Assembly (NCBI RefSeq): GCF_002409645.1
Contig: NZ_DHNR01000031.1
Span: 38,980-102,979 of the forward strand
DNA length: 64,000 nt
DNA from: Acetobacter sp. UBA5411
Lineage (GTDB): Bacteria > Pseudomonadota > Alphaproteobacteria > Acetobacterales > Acetobacteraceae
Reading direction: 5' to 3'
The notes under the pieces are model-generated. The model saw only the letters and a list, made by a program, of their open reading frames with translations. It was not told the DNA's origin and searched no databases. Both the position numbers and the translations under genes were made by a program. Shown in pieces: positions 26,057 to 34,791 of this stretch. Positions within the stretch are counted from its first letter, which is position 1. Each line of letters starts with the position of its first letter.

Positions 26057-27259
26057 ATGGCCCTCATGATTTCCGCCCTGATGCCGACCTACAACCGCGC
26101 TGACCTCGCCTTTGAGCGGGGCGAGGGCGCTTGGCTGTACACGACGGACGGGCGACGATTTCTTGATTTCGCGGCTGGTATCGCCACCTGTTCTGTCGGG
26201 CACGCCAACCCGCAACTGGTAAAAGCCATCACCGAGCAGGCCGCAAAGGTCATGCACGTGTCCAACCTGTTCAGGGTGCCGCAGGCTGAACGCCTTGCCG
26301 CCCGTCTGGTTGAAAACACGTTCGCCGACAGCGTGTTCTTCTGCAATTCCGGCGCGGAAGCCAATGAAGGCATGGTAAAGGCCATTCGCCGTGCACAGGC
26401 GAAGAGCGGCCACCCGGAGCGCACCCGCATCTTGTGTTTTGAGGGTGCGTTTCATGGTCGCACGCTGGGCATGCTGTCCGCCACGGGCAACCCGACCTAT
26501 CTCGACGGGTTCGGCGAGCGCGCTCCGGGCTTCGACCATGTGCCGCTCAACAACATGAACGCGGTCCGTGACGCCGTGACGCCGGAAACCGCCGGTGTGA
26601 TGCTGGAACCCATTCAGGGGGAAAGCGGCATCAAGGCGGCGGACAAGCGCTTCCTTCAGGAACTCCGCGCCATGTGCGACGAGTTCGGCCTGTTCCTTGG
26701 TTTTGATGAAGTGCAGACCGGTGTGGGCCGTACCGGCAAGCTGTTTGCCCATGAATGGTCGGGCGTCACCCCGGACGTCATGTCCGCAGCCAAGGGGCTG
26801 GGCGGCGGCTTCCCCATCGGCGCGATCCTGGCCCGTGAAGAGGTGGCGAAGCATCTGACGCCGGGCTCGCACGGCACCACGTTCGGCGGTAATCCGCTGG
26901 CCTGTGCAGCAGCCAATGCGGTTCTGGATATTCTTCTGGCTCCCGGTTTTCTGGAGCAGGTGCGTGAGCGCGCCGCGTTTCTGGACAGGAAGCTGGACGC
27001 GCTGATCAAAGATTTTCCCGACATTTTCTCGGAACGTCGGGGAATGGGTCTGATGATAGGCCTTCGCTGCATCCCGAAAGTGTCCGATGTGCTTGCCGCC
27101 GCTCAGGCTGCCGGGCTTCTCGCCGTCTCCGCTGGAGACAATGTTCTGCGGCTCGTGCCGCCTCTCATCATCTCGGAACAGGATTGTCTTGAGGCCGTAA
27201 AGTGTCTCCGTCAGGCAGCCGAAACCGTCCGGGCCGCTATTCTGGAGACGACTTCGTGA
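26057..27259 (+). CDS. argD: acetylornithine/succinyldiaminopimelate aminotransferase
   Basis: A 400-residue class III aminotransferase acting in arginine synthesis (N-acetylornithine transamination). It has FNSGAEANEG-like CNSGAEANEGMVKAIR (about 96-111), Asp in FLGFDEVQTGVGRTG (about 215-229) and PLP-Lys246 in SAAKGLGGG. The start is ATG 26057 or 26066. Its stop overlaps the GTG of argF, so the two are coupled. The upstream gap holds a GC-rich hairpin (25995-26018). Confidence 0.93.
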   Translation: MALMISALMPTYNRADLAFERGEGAWLYTTDGRRFLDFAAGIATCSVGHANPQLVKAITEQAAKVMHVSNLFRVPQAERLAARLVENTFADSVFFCNSGAEANEGMVKAIRRAQAKSGHPERTRILCFEGAFHGRTLGMLSATGNPTYLDGFGERAPGFDHVPLNNMNAVRDAVTPETAGVMLEPIQGESGIKAADKRFLQELRAMCDEFGLFLGFDEVQTGVGRTGKLFAHEWSGVTPDVMSAAKGLGGGFPIGAILAREEVAKHLTPGSHGTTFGGNPLACAAANAVLDILLAPGFLEQVRERAAFLDRKLDALIKDFPDIFSERRGMGLMIGLRCIPKVSDVLAAAQAAGLLAVSAGDNVLRLVPPLIISEQDCLEAVKCLRQAAETVRAAILETTS

Positions 27260-28260
27260 CCACCTCTGCCAAGGCCGCTTCCCCGACTCATCAGCCTGCC
27301 GGGAAGGCGATCCGCCACTTTCTTGATCTGCGTGATCTGGACAAGACCACTCTCAGACAGATCATCGATGTCGCAGCTGGCATGAAGCGGATGCAGCATG
27401 GCAGAAGTCGTCCCATGCACCCCGCGAAGCCGCTGGAAGGTCGTGCACTGGGCATCCTGCTGTCCAAGCCCTCCACCCGCACGCGCGTTTCCTTTGAAGT
27501 CGGTGTCCGCCAGCTGGGCGGCGACGCCGTTGTTCTCTCGGCTGGCGACACGCAGCTTGGTCGTGGAGAGTCCGTACAGGATACAGCGCGGGTCCTGTCG
27601 CGCTTTCTGGACGCCATCGTACTACGCACGGGTCGCACCGCCGCTCTACATGAACTTGCCCGCTGGAGCTCCGTGCCGGTCATCAACGGCCTGACACCGG
27701 ACTCTCACCCGGTCCAGATCCTCGCGGACATCATGACGTTCGAGGAGCACAAGGGGCCGATCGCAGGTCGCACGCTGGCGTGGGTGGGGGATGGCAACAA
27801 TGTCGCTGCTTCCCTGATCGAAGCTGCGGCCCTGTTTGATTTCACCCTGCGTGTCGCCACGCCCAGACAGTTGACGCCAAAGCCGGAGGTTGTCGCTTGG
27901 GCGCGCCAGCAGGGCGCGAAACTGGTTCTGACCAACGATCCGCAGGAAGCCGTGGCAGGTGCGGACTGCATCCTGACCGACACATGGGTCAGCATGTCTG
28001 ATGAAGCTGCGGCCGAGCGCATCACGCTGCTGGAGCCTTACCGCGTCGATCGCGCCCTGATGAAACATGCGGCGAAGGACGCCCTGTTCATGCACTGCCT
28101 CCCGGCTCATATTGGTGAGGAAGTGACCGAGGACGTGTTCGAAAGTCCGGCTTCGGTGGTCTTCGATGAAGCCGAAAACAGACTGCACGCCCAGAAAGGG
28201 CTGCTCGTCTGGGCGCTCGGAGGCGAGGACTGGACGCGGTTTGGGGAGGAAGCGAAATGA
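27256..28260 (+). CDS. argF: ornithine carbamoyltransferase
   Basis: A 334-residue enzyme making citrulline from ornithine and carbamoyl phosphate. The carbamoyl-phosphate loop SKPSTRTRVSFEVG (about 74-87), HPVQILADIMT (about 152-162), ornithine-site DTWVSM and catalytic HCLP (MHCLPAH) are all visible. GTG 27256 overlaps the argD stop (GTGA), a better start than ATG 27202, which would overlap argD by 58 bases. It is followed by a small gene overlapping at ATGA and by hslO. Confidence 0.94.
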   Translation: MTTSAKAASPTHQPAGKAIRHFLDLRDLDKTTLRQIIDVAAGMKRMQHGRSRPMHPAKPLEGRALGILLSKPSTRTRVSFEVGVRQLGGDAVVLSAGDTQLGRGESVQDTARVLSRFLDAIVLRTGRTAALHELARWSSVPVINGLTPDSHPVQILADIMTFEEHKGPIAGRTLAWVGDGNNVAASLIEAAALFDFTLRVATPRQLTPKPEVVAWARQQGAKLVLTNDPQEAVAGADCILTDTWVSMSDEAAAERITLLEPYRVDRALMKHAAKDALFMHCLPAHIGEEVTEDVFESPASVVFDEAENRLHAQKGLLVWALGGEDWTRFGEEAK

Positions 28261-28607
28261 GCGACGACAACGCCGAAAACATCGTGGGAACGGGTCCTGA
28301 AGACGGGCCGATGCAGGTAACGTCCACGGAAGATGGTCCGGCAGCTCCGGGCTGGCTGGAGCCGGAAGTGGACAAGGCGTTCGCAACGCTCGGTCTGCCT
28401 GCGGACAAGCTTCGTTCCTTTCGGGATTCCTATATCGACTGCCTTGCCTCGGCGCCCCGCAGTCAGGACCTCGATGTCGCTCATGATGCCTGTCGGCAAG
28501 GACTTCTCTCCGCTCTGAAGGCTGCTTTCCCGCTGGACGATGAAAAACAGCAGGCGTTCCGGCAGACTCTTGAAGCTCTGGAATCCCGGCTTACGGCTGA
28601 CCTGTAA
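28257..28607 (+). CDS. small acidic hypothetical protein in the arg operon
   Basis: A 116-residue acidic protein beginning MSDDNAENIVGTG, overlapping the argF stop by ATGA. The first 35 residues look disordered; the rest is likely helical (LEPEVDKAFATLGLPADKLRSFRDSY and so on). It holds one Cys (CLASAPRS) and no recognised domain. Tight coupling with argF suggests it is a real gene; a helper role is not demonstrable. Confidence 0.75.
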   Translation: MSDDNAENIVGTGPEDGPMQVTSTEDGPAAPGWLEPEVDKAFATLGLPADKLRSFRDSYIDCLASAPRSQDLDVAHDACRQGLLSALKAAFPLDDEKQQAFRQTLEALESRLTADL

Positions 28608-28631
28608 ATCCGGTCATGGCGTGCCCATATA

Positions 28632-28671
28632 GGTTCTTCTTCTGTGGCCGACGGGCTCGAGAAGAAGAACC
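28632..28671 (+). promoter_or_regulatory. 12-bp hairpin in the hslO leader
   Basis: GGTTCTTCTTCT (28632-28643) and AGAAGAAGAACC (28660-28671) form a perfect 12-bp inverted repeat with a 16-base loop, followed after 5-6 bases by the AAGGAGA ribosome-binding site of hslO. No U-tract. It could insulate, attenuate or stabilise the hslO message within the arg operon. Confidence 0.6.
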
Positions 28672-28689
28672 GAAATAAGGAGAGGCATT

Positions 28690-29661
28690 TTGGATACCCC
28701 TGCGTTTCTTGATCGCGATCGACCGGATGTGCCGGATATCGTTGTCCCCGGGGGGGTGACGCCTTTCCATCTGGCCGGTCGGCCAGTGCGCGGACGTCTG
28801 GTCCGCCCCGGAAAACTGGCGGACGCCATCCTCACCCGCCATAAACATGCGCCTGCCATCTCCGCTCTCGGCGGCAAAGCGCTGGCGCTTGTCGCAGGAC
28901 TGGCCAGTGCCCTGAAATTTCAGGGCTCTTTCTCGTTGCAGATCAAGGGTGACGGACCTGTCAGTCTCCTGCTGGCGGACTGCACGGATACCGGTGGCCT
29001 ACGGTTTTATGCCCGGCAGGATCAGGAGCAGCTGGATGCGCTGCTTGCCTCAGGCAAACAGATCACTGACCGGGACCTGACAGGAAACGGCTACCTCGCC
29101 CTGACGGTCGATCAGGGGCCGGAGATGGACCGGCATCAGGGGATTGTTGAAATCACTGGTGACAGCCTTGCCGACATGGCGATGCATTATTTCCAGACCA
29201 GTGAACAGCATGCCTGCTGGACCATGCTCGCGGCTAAGCAGACCGAGGCAGGCTGGCGTTCCGGTGCTCTTATCCTTGAGCGCATTGCTGGTGGTGGTGG
29301 TTCGGATGCCGACACCGATCACTTCGATGTTCTCGACGAGCAGGGCGAGGATGCATGGAACACAGCCCTTGCGCTCGCCGGGACGCTGACGGACGCCGAG
29401 TTGCTGGATGACGCGCTTCCGGCTGAACAATTGCTGTACCGCCTGTTCCATGAAGAGGATCTGGTCGTTGGGCAGTCCCGGGCGCTGGCCTACGGATGCC
29501 GCTGTTCGAAAGCAAAACTGTCCGACGTTCTCTCGCGTTTTTCCGATGACGATCTTGATCACATGGTCGAGGACGGCGTTATCAAGATGACGTGCGAGTT
29601 CTGTAATCATGACTTCTGTTTTGACCGCAAGGAAGTCGGCACAGCGGCCCCTGCGAATTGA
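28690..29661 (+). CDS. hslO: redox-regulated chaperone Hsp33
   Basis: A 323-residue chaperone activated by oxidation. The C-terminal zinc-binding cysteines are in place: GCRCSK (C-x-C) and CEFCNHDF (C-x2-C), spaced by about 27 residues. The N-terminal domain holds the usual ALKFQGSFSLQIKGDGPVSLL region. The start is TTG 28690, directly after AAGGAGA. It is the last gene of the argD-argF unit; a 12-bp hairpin separates it from the preceding gene. Oxidative-stress protein holdase is the expected role. Confidence 0.93.
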   Translation: MDTPAFLDRDRPDVPDIVVPGGVTPFHLAGRPVRGRLVRPGKLADAILTRHKHAPAISALGGKALALVAGLASALKFQGSFSLQIKGDGPVSLLLADCTDTGGLRFYARQDQEQLDALLASGKQITDRDLTGNGYLALTVDQGPEMDRHQGIVEITGDSLADMAMHYFQTSEQHACWTMLAAKQTEAGWRSGALILERIAGGGGSDADTDHFDVLDEQGEDAWNTALALAGTLTDAELLDDALPAEQLLYRLFHEEDLVVGQSRALAYGCRCSKAKLSDVLSRFSDDDLDHMVEDGVIKMTCEFCNHDFCFDRKEVGTAAPAN

Positions 29662-29735
29662 CGTCTTTGACTGATGGGCAGGAAACAGAAATGTCGCTAA
29701 AGTATTCAGCCAGACATTAAGGCAGCAGAGACGAT

Positions 29736-30701
29736 ATGCCCGAAGCATCGCAGGACAAGGTCGCTCCGGCAGACGACGGAAGCATAGTGATTACTTTTCA
29801 GGGACAGGCACATACGCTGACTGTCAATCATCGTCCTCTGCTGAATTTCTATCCCGGCTGGAATCCGTTCGCCCTCCATGTCAGCCTGTTGCCGCTGCCG
29901 GTTCTGCGGCTGCGTCACGAGCAGGGGACGGAGGCGCTCTGGTTTCTTGATCCGTCCTTCAATTACCGCGCCAGTCGTTTCGCAGCGCTCACACCTGAAG
30001 AACAGAACGCCATCGTCGATGCCCTTGCGCCCTATTTCAAGGCGCTTGTTAACTCGGCGCTGGAAGCCCTCAGACCCGCTACCCTGCAACTGACGGAAAA
30101 GGTGCGCAATCTGGGACGCGTTCTGTGCGAGGAGCTTCTGGCTGCCTGGCTGGAGCGTTTTCCGCCACCAGGCCGCTTCACGCCCCAGATGCTGCCGCAG
30201 GACGGACTTTCCTTCCGGGCTGAAAGTCCGCCGCTGAAAGCGACGGCCTTCCTGCAACTGCTGTCTGTTGCACGCGGTCTGACCGCCAAGACATCGCCGG
30301 TCATTCTCTCTCCCTATGGTGGGGCCATCCTGCGCGGTTTTCCGCTCCTGCGTCTGCCGGACATGGAACTGACCCGTTTCGCTGATCCGTCGGCCAATAT
30401 CGTGCTGTATATCGGCACGCTGAAGCCGTCTCCGGACACCGAGATTGCCGTGATCTACTGTCCCCAACAGGATCTGATCCTGATGGAGAGGGATACGGAC
30501 CTTGCCCGTCTTATTCCCCAGCGGCTGCTGTCGCTCTTTATCGGCAACCCGGACTCGATCGAACTGGCTCCACGGGAACTGACGGTGGACTTTGGAAAAG
30601 CCGGCCTGTCCGGAGCCTTTGCACTCGGGGCTGCATCGTCTCTGCCGACCTCCGTTCCTTCCCTGCCCGGCGCGTGGCCCAACCGACAGAACAGGACATA
30701 A
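29736..30701 (+). CDS. hypothetical protein (321 aa)
   Basis: A 321-residue protein starting MPEASQDKVAPADDG, without signal peptide or clear membrane helices. The middle (about 85-125) looks helical (LTPEEQNAIVDALAPYFKAL...), and the C-terminus is Pro/Ser-rich. GAILRGFPLLRLPDM and LTVDFGKAGLSGAFALG are conserved-looking patches. I do not recognise a family. It stands between hslO and a lipoprotein gene, spaced by about 75 bases on either side, with ordinary codon use. Confidence 0.8.
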   Translation: MPEASQDKVAPADDGSIVITFQGQAHTLTVNHRPLLNFYPGWNPFALHVSLLPLPVLRLRHEQGTEALWFLDPSFNYRASRFAALTPEEQNAIVDALAPYFKALVNSALEALRPATLQLTEKVRNLGRVLCEELLAAWLERFPPPGRFTPQMLPQDGLSFRAESPPLKATAFLQLLSVARGLTAKTSPVILSPYGGAILRGFPLLRLPDMELTRFADPSANIVLYIGTLKPSPDTEIAVIYCPQQDLILMERDTDLARLIPQRLLSLFIGNPDSIELAPRELTVDFGKAGLSGAFALGAASSLPTSVPSLPGAWPNRQNRT

Positions 30702-30803
30702 TCGGCCAAGCCTCCAGACGCTTTCCGTTTACCCCGATCTGGCAGATAGTGCTCTTCGGAAAATGCCTATCCGGTCATGGTATCGTCTGGCCGGGAGTTC
30801 AAA

Positions 30804-31745
30804 ATGGAGAATGGCGGGATGCTCAATATCCGCAAACGGCTCACTGGTAAGACTTGTTTCAGCCGTCAGGTCATGCGCCGGACGACGATGCTCAGCGCGC
30901 TGGCCGCGATAACCCTGATCGCAGGCTGTTCGTCATCGGATAACGCGATGACGGCCTTTCCTCCTTATCAGTATGGCTATCTCAACCAGATCCATCTGAA
31001 CGTCGCCACCATGCAGGTGGCCGATCATGCTGCGCCGGGCTCAGTGCCGGGCGATGAGTCGGCGAAGGCACCCATTCCGCCAGATCAGGCCCTGACCCAG
31101 ATGGCCCAGCAGCGGCTTGTGGCTGCCGGACAGTCTGGCTCTGCCGTCTTCACGATTGATGGTGCCTCGATCGTTCACGAGCCGGGTGGGACCCTGAACG
31201 GGAAGATGGATACCCATCTCGACATACAATCTTCCACCGGTCAGCAGATGGGAGAGGTGGAGGCCCATGTCACCCGCAGCATGAAGCCTGACCTGAGCAA
31301 GGGAGATGCGGATAGCCGCGCCAATCTCTACGAGATCACGCGTCAGATGATGCAGGACATGAATGTCGAGCTGGAGTTCCAGATCAAGAACAAGCTGAAG
31401 GACTGGCTGGTTGATGCGGGCGGCATGCCCACGGCAGCGGCAATCCAGACGGAATCTCTGGGCGGCTCTGCTGCAGCCTCGGCATCTTCTGCCGATACTG
31501 GCAGTGGTGCGGTGACAACGGCCGCCGCTCCAGCATCTTCCACCCCGGCTACTCCGACCGCTCCGGCGGCAGCTGTGGAAAAAACTCCAGCCTCCGCGTC
31601 TGCTCAGGCTCCTTCTGCAGAGACTTCAGAGCCGAACGCCATCTTTCCCGGTGGTGTAGCAGATGACGCGACGGACGCAGCCAGCACGGCAGTGAAGGCG
31701 CGTTCTCCTGCGGCTGGTTATCTGAAAGCGCCCTCAAAACCCTGA
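30804..31745 (+). CDS. lipoprotein with low-complexity C-terminus
   Basis: A 313-residue lipoprotein. ATG 30804 has a good GGGAG ribosome-binding site; internal ATG 30873 gives a shorter standard signal (MRRTTMLSALAAITLIAGCSS). The lipobox LIAGC puts the acylated Cys near residue 42 of the longer form. A soluble domain (about 50-200) precedes an Ala/Ser/Thr/Pro-rich tail (200-290), typical of periplasmic linkers. Function unknown. Confidence 0.75.
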   Translation: MENGGMLNIRKRLTGKTCFSRQVMRRTTMLSALAAITLIAGCSSSDNAMTAFPPYQYGYLNQIHLNVATMQVADHAAPGSVPGDESAKAPIPPDQALTQMAQQRLVAAGQSGSAVFTIDGASIVHEPGGTLNGKMDTHLDIQSSTGQQMGEVEAHVTRSMKPDLSKGDADSRANLYEITRQMMQDMNVELEFQIKNKLKDWLVDAGGMPTAAAIQTESLGGSAAASASSADTGSGAVTTAAAPASSTPATPTAPAAAVEKTPASASAQAPSAETSEPNAIFPGGVADDATDAASTAVKARSPAAGYLKAPSKP

Positions 31746-31758
31746 TTGCTGTTGCCGA

Positions 31759-31784
31759 GAGAGCTATCCTGAGAGATAGCTCTC
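31759..31784 (+). terminator. hairpin after the lipoprotein gene
   Basis: GAGAGCTATC (31759-31768) and GATAGCTCTC (31775-31784) form a perfect 10-bp stem with a 6-base loop. There is no T-run, so it may be an RNA-stability element rather than a classic terminator. Confidence 0.5.
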
Positions 31785-31854
31785 GCAACATTCAGTGGTC
31801 TCGTTTGAGAGATTGTTAAATATAGTGATTTTTCATAGTGGAGTTGGCATTTTC

Positions 31855-31886
31855 TGAAGCTTTTTGAAAAAAAGCTTCACCAAAAA
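31855..31886. repeat. dispersed palindromic element, copy 2
   Basis: TGAAGCTTTTT ... AAAAAGCTTCA with a one-base longer A-run than at 9621-9644, followed by CCAAAAA. It lies in the 256-base gap between two converging genes, like copies 1 and 3. Confidence 0.75.
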
Positions 31887-32001
31887 CTTCTTTATGATTT
31901 ACAAAAGGCTTAACCCAAGGGTTCTTGAATAATTCAGGAGTTTTCAGGGAATGGTTTTTCTGAAAACGGCTTCTTTTGTGAAATGCGGCTACGCCAAGTC
32001 T

Positions 32002-33084
32002 TCAGTCGCCACCCGCCGTAACATTCTCATAACTCGACCAGTGCAGCGCCAGTTCGCGCACAACCGTGCTACCGACCAGCCATGCCGCATCCAGAGACGG
32101 TATGAACCCTGAAAAACCGGTTTCATCAGCTTCTTCTTTCAGAAGAGCTGCCGCGCTTTCACCCGGCGGCGGCATGTCATAATTGCTCGCCGCACGCAGG
32201 ATCAGCACGCGATTGATATCCACCCGTCCGGCTTTTGCCTGCGCGGAGAGCGCCTGCATCAGGCCGATATCCTCCTCCGCCGTTGTTGCAAACTGCCCCT
32301 GATTGTCGGTCCAGTATTTGACCCAGCGTTCCGCCCAGCCATTCATCTTCGCGCCGACCCAGAAGGTTTCGGAAGAAAGCGTGTCACCCACCATGACCTG
32401 CGGCGGTTTCTGCGCAGCGGGATAGCCCTTGTAACGGGCTCGGCTGGCCTGAAGCGAGGGCGCATCCGGCAGGGCGACCGAGTGCGTCAGGGTATAGGCC
32501 CAGTTCACCAGACGGGGGTTGAGCGTATAGCCCATGTCGCCCCACTGGGAATGCAATGCGGGAACCGGATGCAGTGTAGGGCTGGCACCCTGCACGGGCG
32601 CGAAACCATCAGGCCAGTCAGCAGGAATTTCGCGGGCGTCGATCATGTGGGCCAGACCACCATTGATGACGCGTGGCGCCCAGACTGCCGAGCCGACTGA
32701 CCCGAAATTCGGATTGATCCCGCCGATCCCGGCAAGCAGGAAATAGGCTTTTCGCAGATCGAAGCGTGGATCGAGCACCAGCCCCGTCATGGCCGAGGCC
32801 ATGTGCGATGGTCCCTCTCCCGTCACAATACCCAGAACGTGAAGTTCCGGATTATAGCGCAGGATTTCATGATAGCTGCCTCGCGCCGGCAGTTCTTCAC
32901 TGAGCGGAAGTTTCTCCACCCAGTTCTGGAACTCTCCGGGCATGTCTCCCGTGTCATTGCCGAGTTCGAATGTCGTCACAATCACGACCCGCACAGGAAT
33001 TTTCGCAAGACTGGCGGCGTGGGCCTGAGACAGAACACTCCACATGGCAAGCGGGAGACAGGCAAGGGAGGCAAGGAGACGCAT
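32002..33084 (-). CDS. purine nucleoside permease (NUP family), exported
   Basis: A 360-residue exported protein of the NUP family. A signal peptide ends at QAHA (about residue 23). LPVRVV-type start IPVRVVIVTTFELGNDTGDMPGE, GEGPSHMASAMTGLVLDPR and LLAGIGGINPNFGSVGSAVWAP are characteristic of the family, which is distantly related to nucleoside phosphorylases. NUP proteins take part in purine nucleoside use in yeast and bacteria. It is 27 bases downstream of an exported adenosine deaminase on the same strand, so the two probably act together on nucleosides outside the cytoplasm. Confidence 0.85.
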   Translation of the reverse strand: MRLLASLACLPLAMWSVLSQAHAASLAKIPVRVVIVTTFELGNDTGDMPGEFQNWVEKLPLSEELPARGSYHEILRYNPELHVLGIVTGEGPSHMASAMTGLVLDPRFDLRKAYFLLAGIGGINPNFGSVGSAVWAPRVINGGLAHMIDAREIPADWPDGFAPVQGASPTLHPVPALHSQWGDMGYTLNPRLVNWAYTLTHSVALPDAPSLQASRARYKGYPAAQKPPQVMVGDTLSSETFWVGAKMNGWAERWVKYWTDNQGQFATTAEEDIGLMQALSAQAKAGRVDINRVLILRAASNYDMPPPGESAAALLKEEADETGFSGFIPSLDAAWLVGSTVVRELALHWSSYENVTAGGD

Positions 33085-33111
33085 CAGGAAGTCCTTCAGG
33101 AAAAAGCCTGT

Positions 33112-34683
33112 TCAGTTCTGGAACGGTTGTCCGGTGACAACCTGATGTTCAAACTGGTTGAACTGATTTTCGAGATCCCATTCCAGCCGGGCTTTCTGAC
33201 TGTGTGCGAGCAGTTCCCGACACAGGCCCTCCGGCTCTGCTTCTCTGGCGTCGATATCCGCACAGGCGGGCGCACGATGAAAAGGCTTTGTGGTGTCCCA
33301 CAGGCTTTCTCCCGAGACAAACCCGTGCTCCAGCCCCATGCGGGACAGGTCCTTCAGATCGGTATAGGACAGGCCATAGGATTTCGCGGCCCGGAGATAT
33401 TCGTCGGTCAGGGTAATGCGTGAAACGCCTTCGTCATCCGTGGACAGCGCGACCGGCACACCGTGCGAGCGATAGGTCACGAACGGATGGGCGTTATCCT
33501 TTATGTTCAGGATCTGCTCATTGCTGCTCAGATTGATCTCGACGAGGATATTCCGCTGCGCCATTTCCGCGAGCAGACCATACGGATCATGTTCCTGCAT
33601 GATGTCCACGCCATGCCCGATGCGCGACGCTCCGGCAATTTCAACAGCCTGCCGGATATGATTATCGAGCCCGCTCGGAGCGACCAGACCCGGAGACAGC
33701 TCACCGGCGTGCAGGGAGAGTTTTACTTTCGGCCAGCGTTCCGAAAGCGTGTGGAACATCTGCATATGCAGCGTGTAATCCTGCATGGCGATCGGATTGT
33801 CTTCCGGTCCGACGATATTGATGCCGACAAAGCGGCTGTCAGCAGTGGCCAGCGTGTAGCCGAAAGCGATCTGGGCCAGCACCATGCCCGGGGGCATGGT
33901 CCGGATTGTCTGATAGAGATAACGGACCGCGACGTGGCAACCGGGCAACGCTTCCTTCGTTCCGCACTTCATGGTCGCACGGGCCTTGCGTTCCATGGAG
34001 TCCGTTTCTTCCCGCGCCAGTTTCACCAGATGGTTGAGATGGGGTACGACGCGGATTTCCGCCTGTGCGATGTCGCTCTCACGGTTGATCCTGTAAGAAG
34101 AGCCCAGCCGGGCCACGGCGTTGAGCTGTGGTGAGATCATCAACTCAACATAGGTGACATGATCCCGCGCCGCCTGCGAGAGTGCGTCCACCAGCATGTC
34201 GGCGTCATGCGCGGCTGTGGCGGGCAGAAACTTGTCGAATGTCGCAAAGAAATGGTCGTGGCCTGAGCGATCCTGCGGCGACGGGACAAAATTCCGCATC
34301 GAGAGAGCGTCGATTGTCTGCGTATAGAGAGCCTGATCCTGCATGATCTGGGCTGCCGGGATCGCGTCCTTTGAGGTGTGAAATCCGAAGGCGCAGCGCG
34401 TCGGACCGATCGCCCCTGTGTCCGGGTTCACGCAAAGCTGATCCTGTTTCGCCCATTCCAGCAGATGCTCCGCATAAATTGCGCCGACCAGATGGTTGTG
34501 CAGATCTGCGCCCTTCGGGAAGGCCCGCATGAAGAGGGAAAGCTCCTGCGGACTGGAGCGGATGGCTTCAAAATGGCTTGAGACAGCCGCCTGATCGGAA
34601 CTGTCAGGAGAGGCGGCAAACGCCATAGTGGCAAACGGGAGGCTCAGCAGAGCCGGCAGAAAGCGTCGGATCATGGCCTGCAT
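33112..34683 (-). CDS. exported adenosine deaminase (ADGF-like)
   Basis: A 523-residue zinc enzyme, larger than cytosolic adenosine deaminase (about 350 residues). It has a signal peptide (SLPFATMAFA, about 14-23) and then ADA motifs in order: metal ligands His62 and His64 in GADLHNHLVGA, LSLHAGELSPG, RIGHGVDIM and VALSTDDEGVSRI. The extra length and export resemble ADGF/CECR1-type secreted deaminases that turn extracellular adenosine into inosine. It is cotranscribed with a NUP gene. Confidence 0.88.
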   Translation of the reverse strand: MQAMIRRFLPALLSLPFATMAFAASPDSSDQAAVSSHFEAIRSSPQELSLFMRAFPKGADLHNHLVGAIYAEHLLEWAKQDQLCVNPDTGAIGPTRCAFGFHTSKDAIPAAQIMQDQALYTQTIDALSMRNFVPSPQDRSGHDHFFATFDKFLPATAAHDADMLVDALSQAARDHVTYVELMISPQLNAVARLGSSYRINRESDIAQAEIRVVPHLNHLVKLAREETDSMERKARATMKCGTKEALPGCHVAVRYLYQTIRTMPPGMVLAQIAFGYTLATADSRFVGINIVGPEDNPIAMQDYTLHMQMFHTLSERWPKVKLSLHAGELSPGLVAPSGLDNHIRQAVEIAGASRIGHGVDIMQEHDPYGLLAEMAQRNILVEINLSSNEQILNIKDNAHPFVTYRSHGVPVALSTDDEGVSRITLTDEYLRAAKSYGLSYTDLKDLSRMGLEHGFVSGESLWDTTKPFHRAPACADIDAREAEPEGLCRELLAHSQKARLEWDLENQFNQFEHQVVTGQPFQN

Positions 34684-34791
34684 GGTGTGCTTTTCACGTT
34701 AGGATGACAATCGCGGACAATACCGTGTTCATCTTGACGATGCTATCTGAAGGGTTAGCACGGTAATCCGCCTGATGTCAGGAGACAGCGT

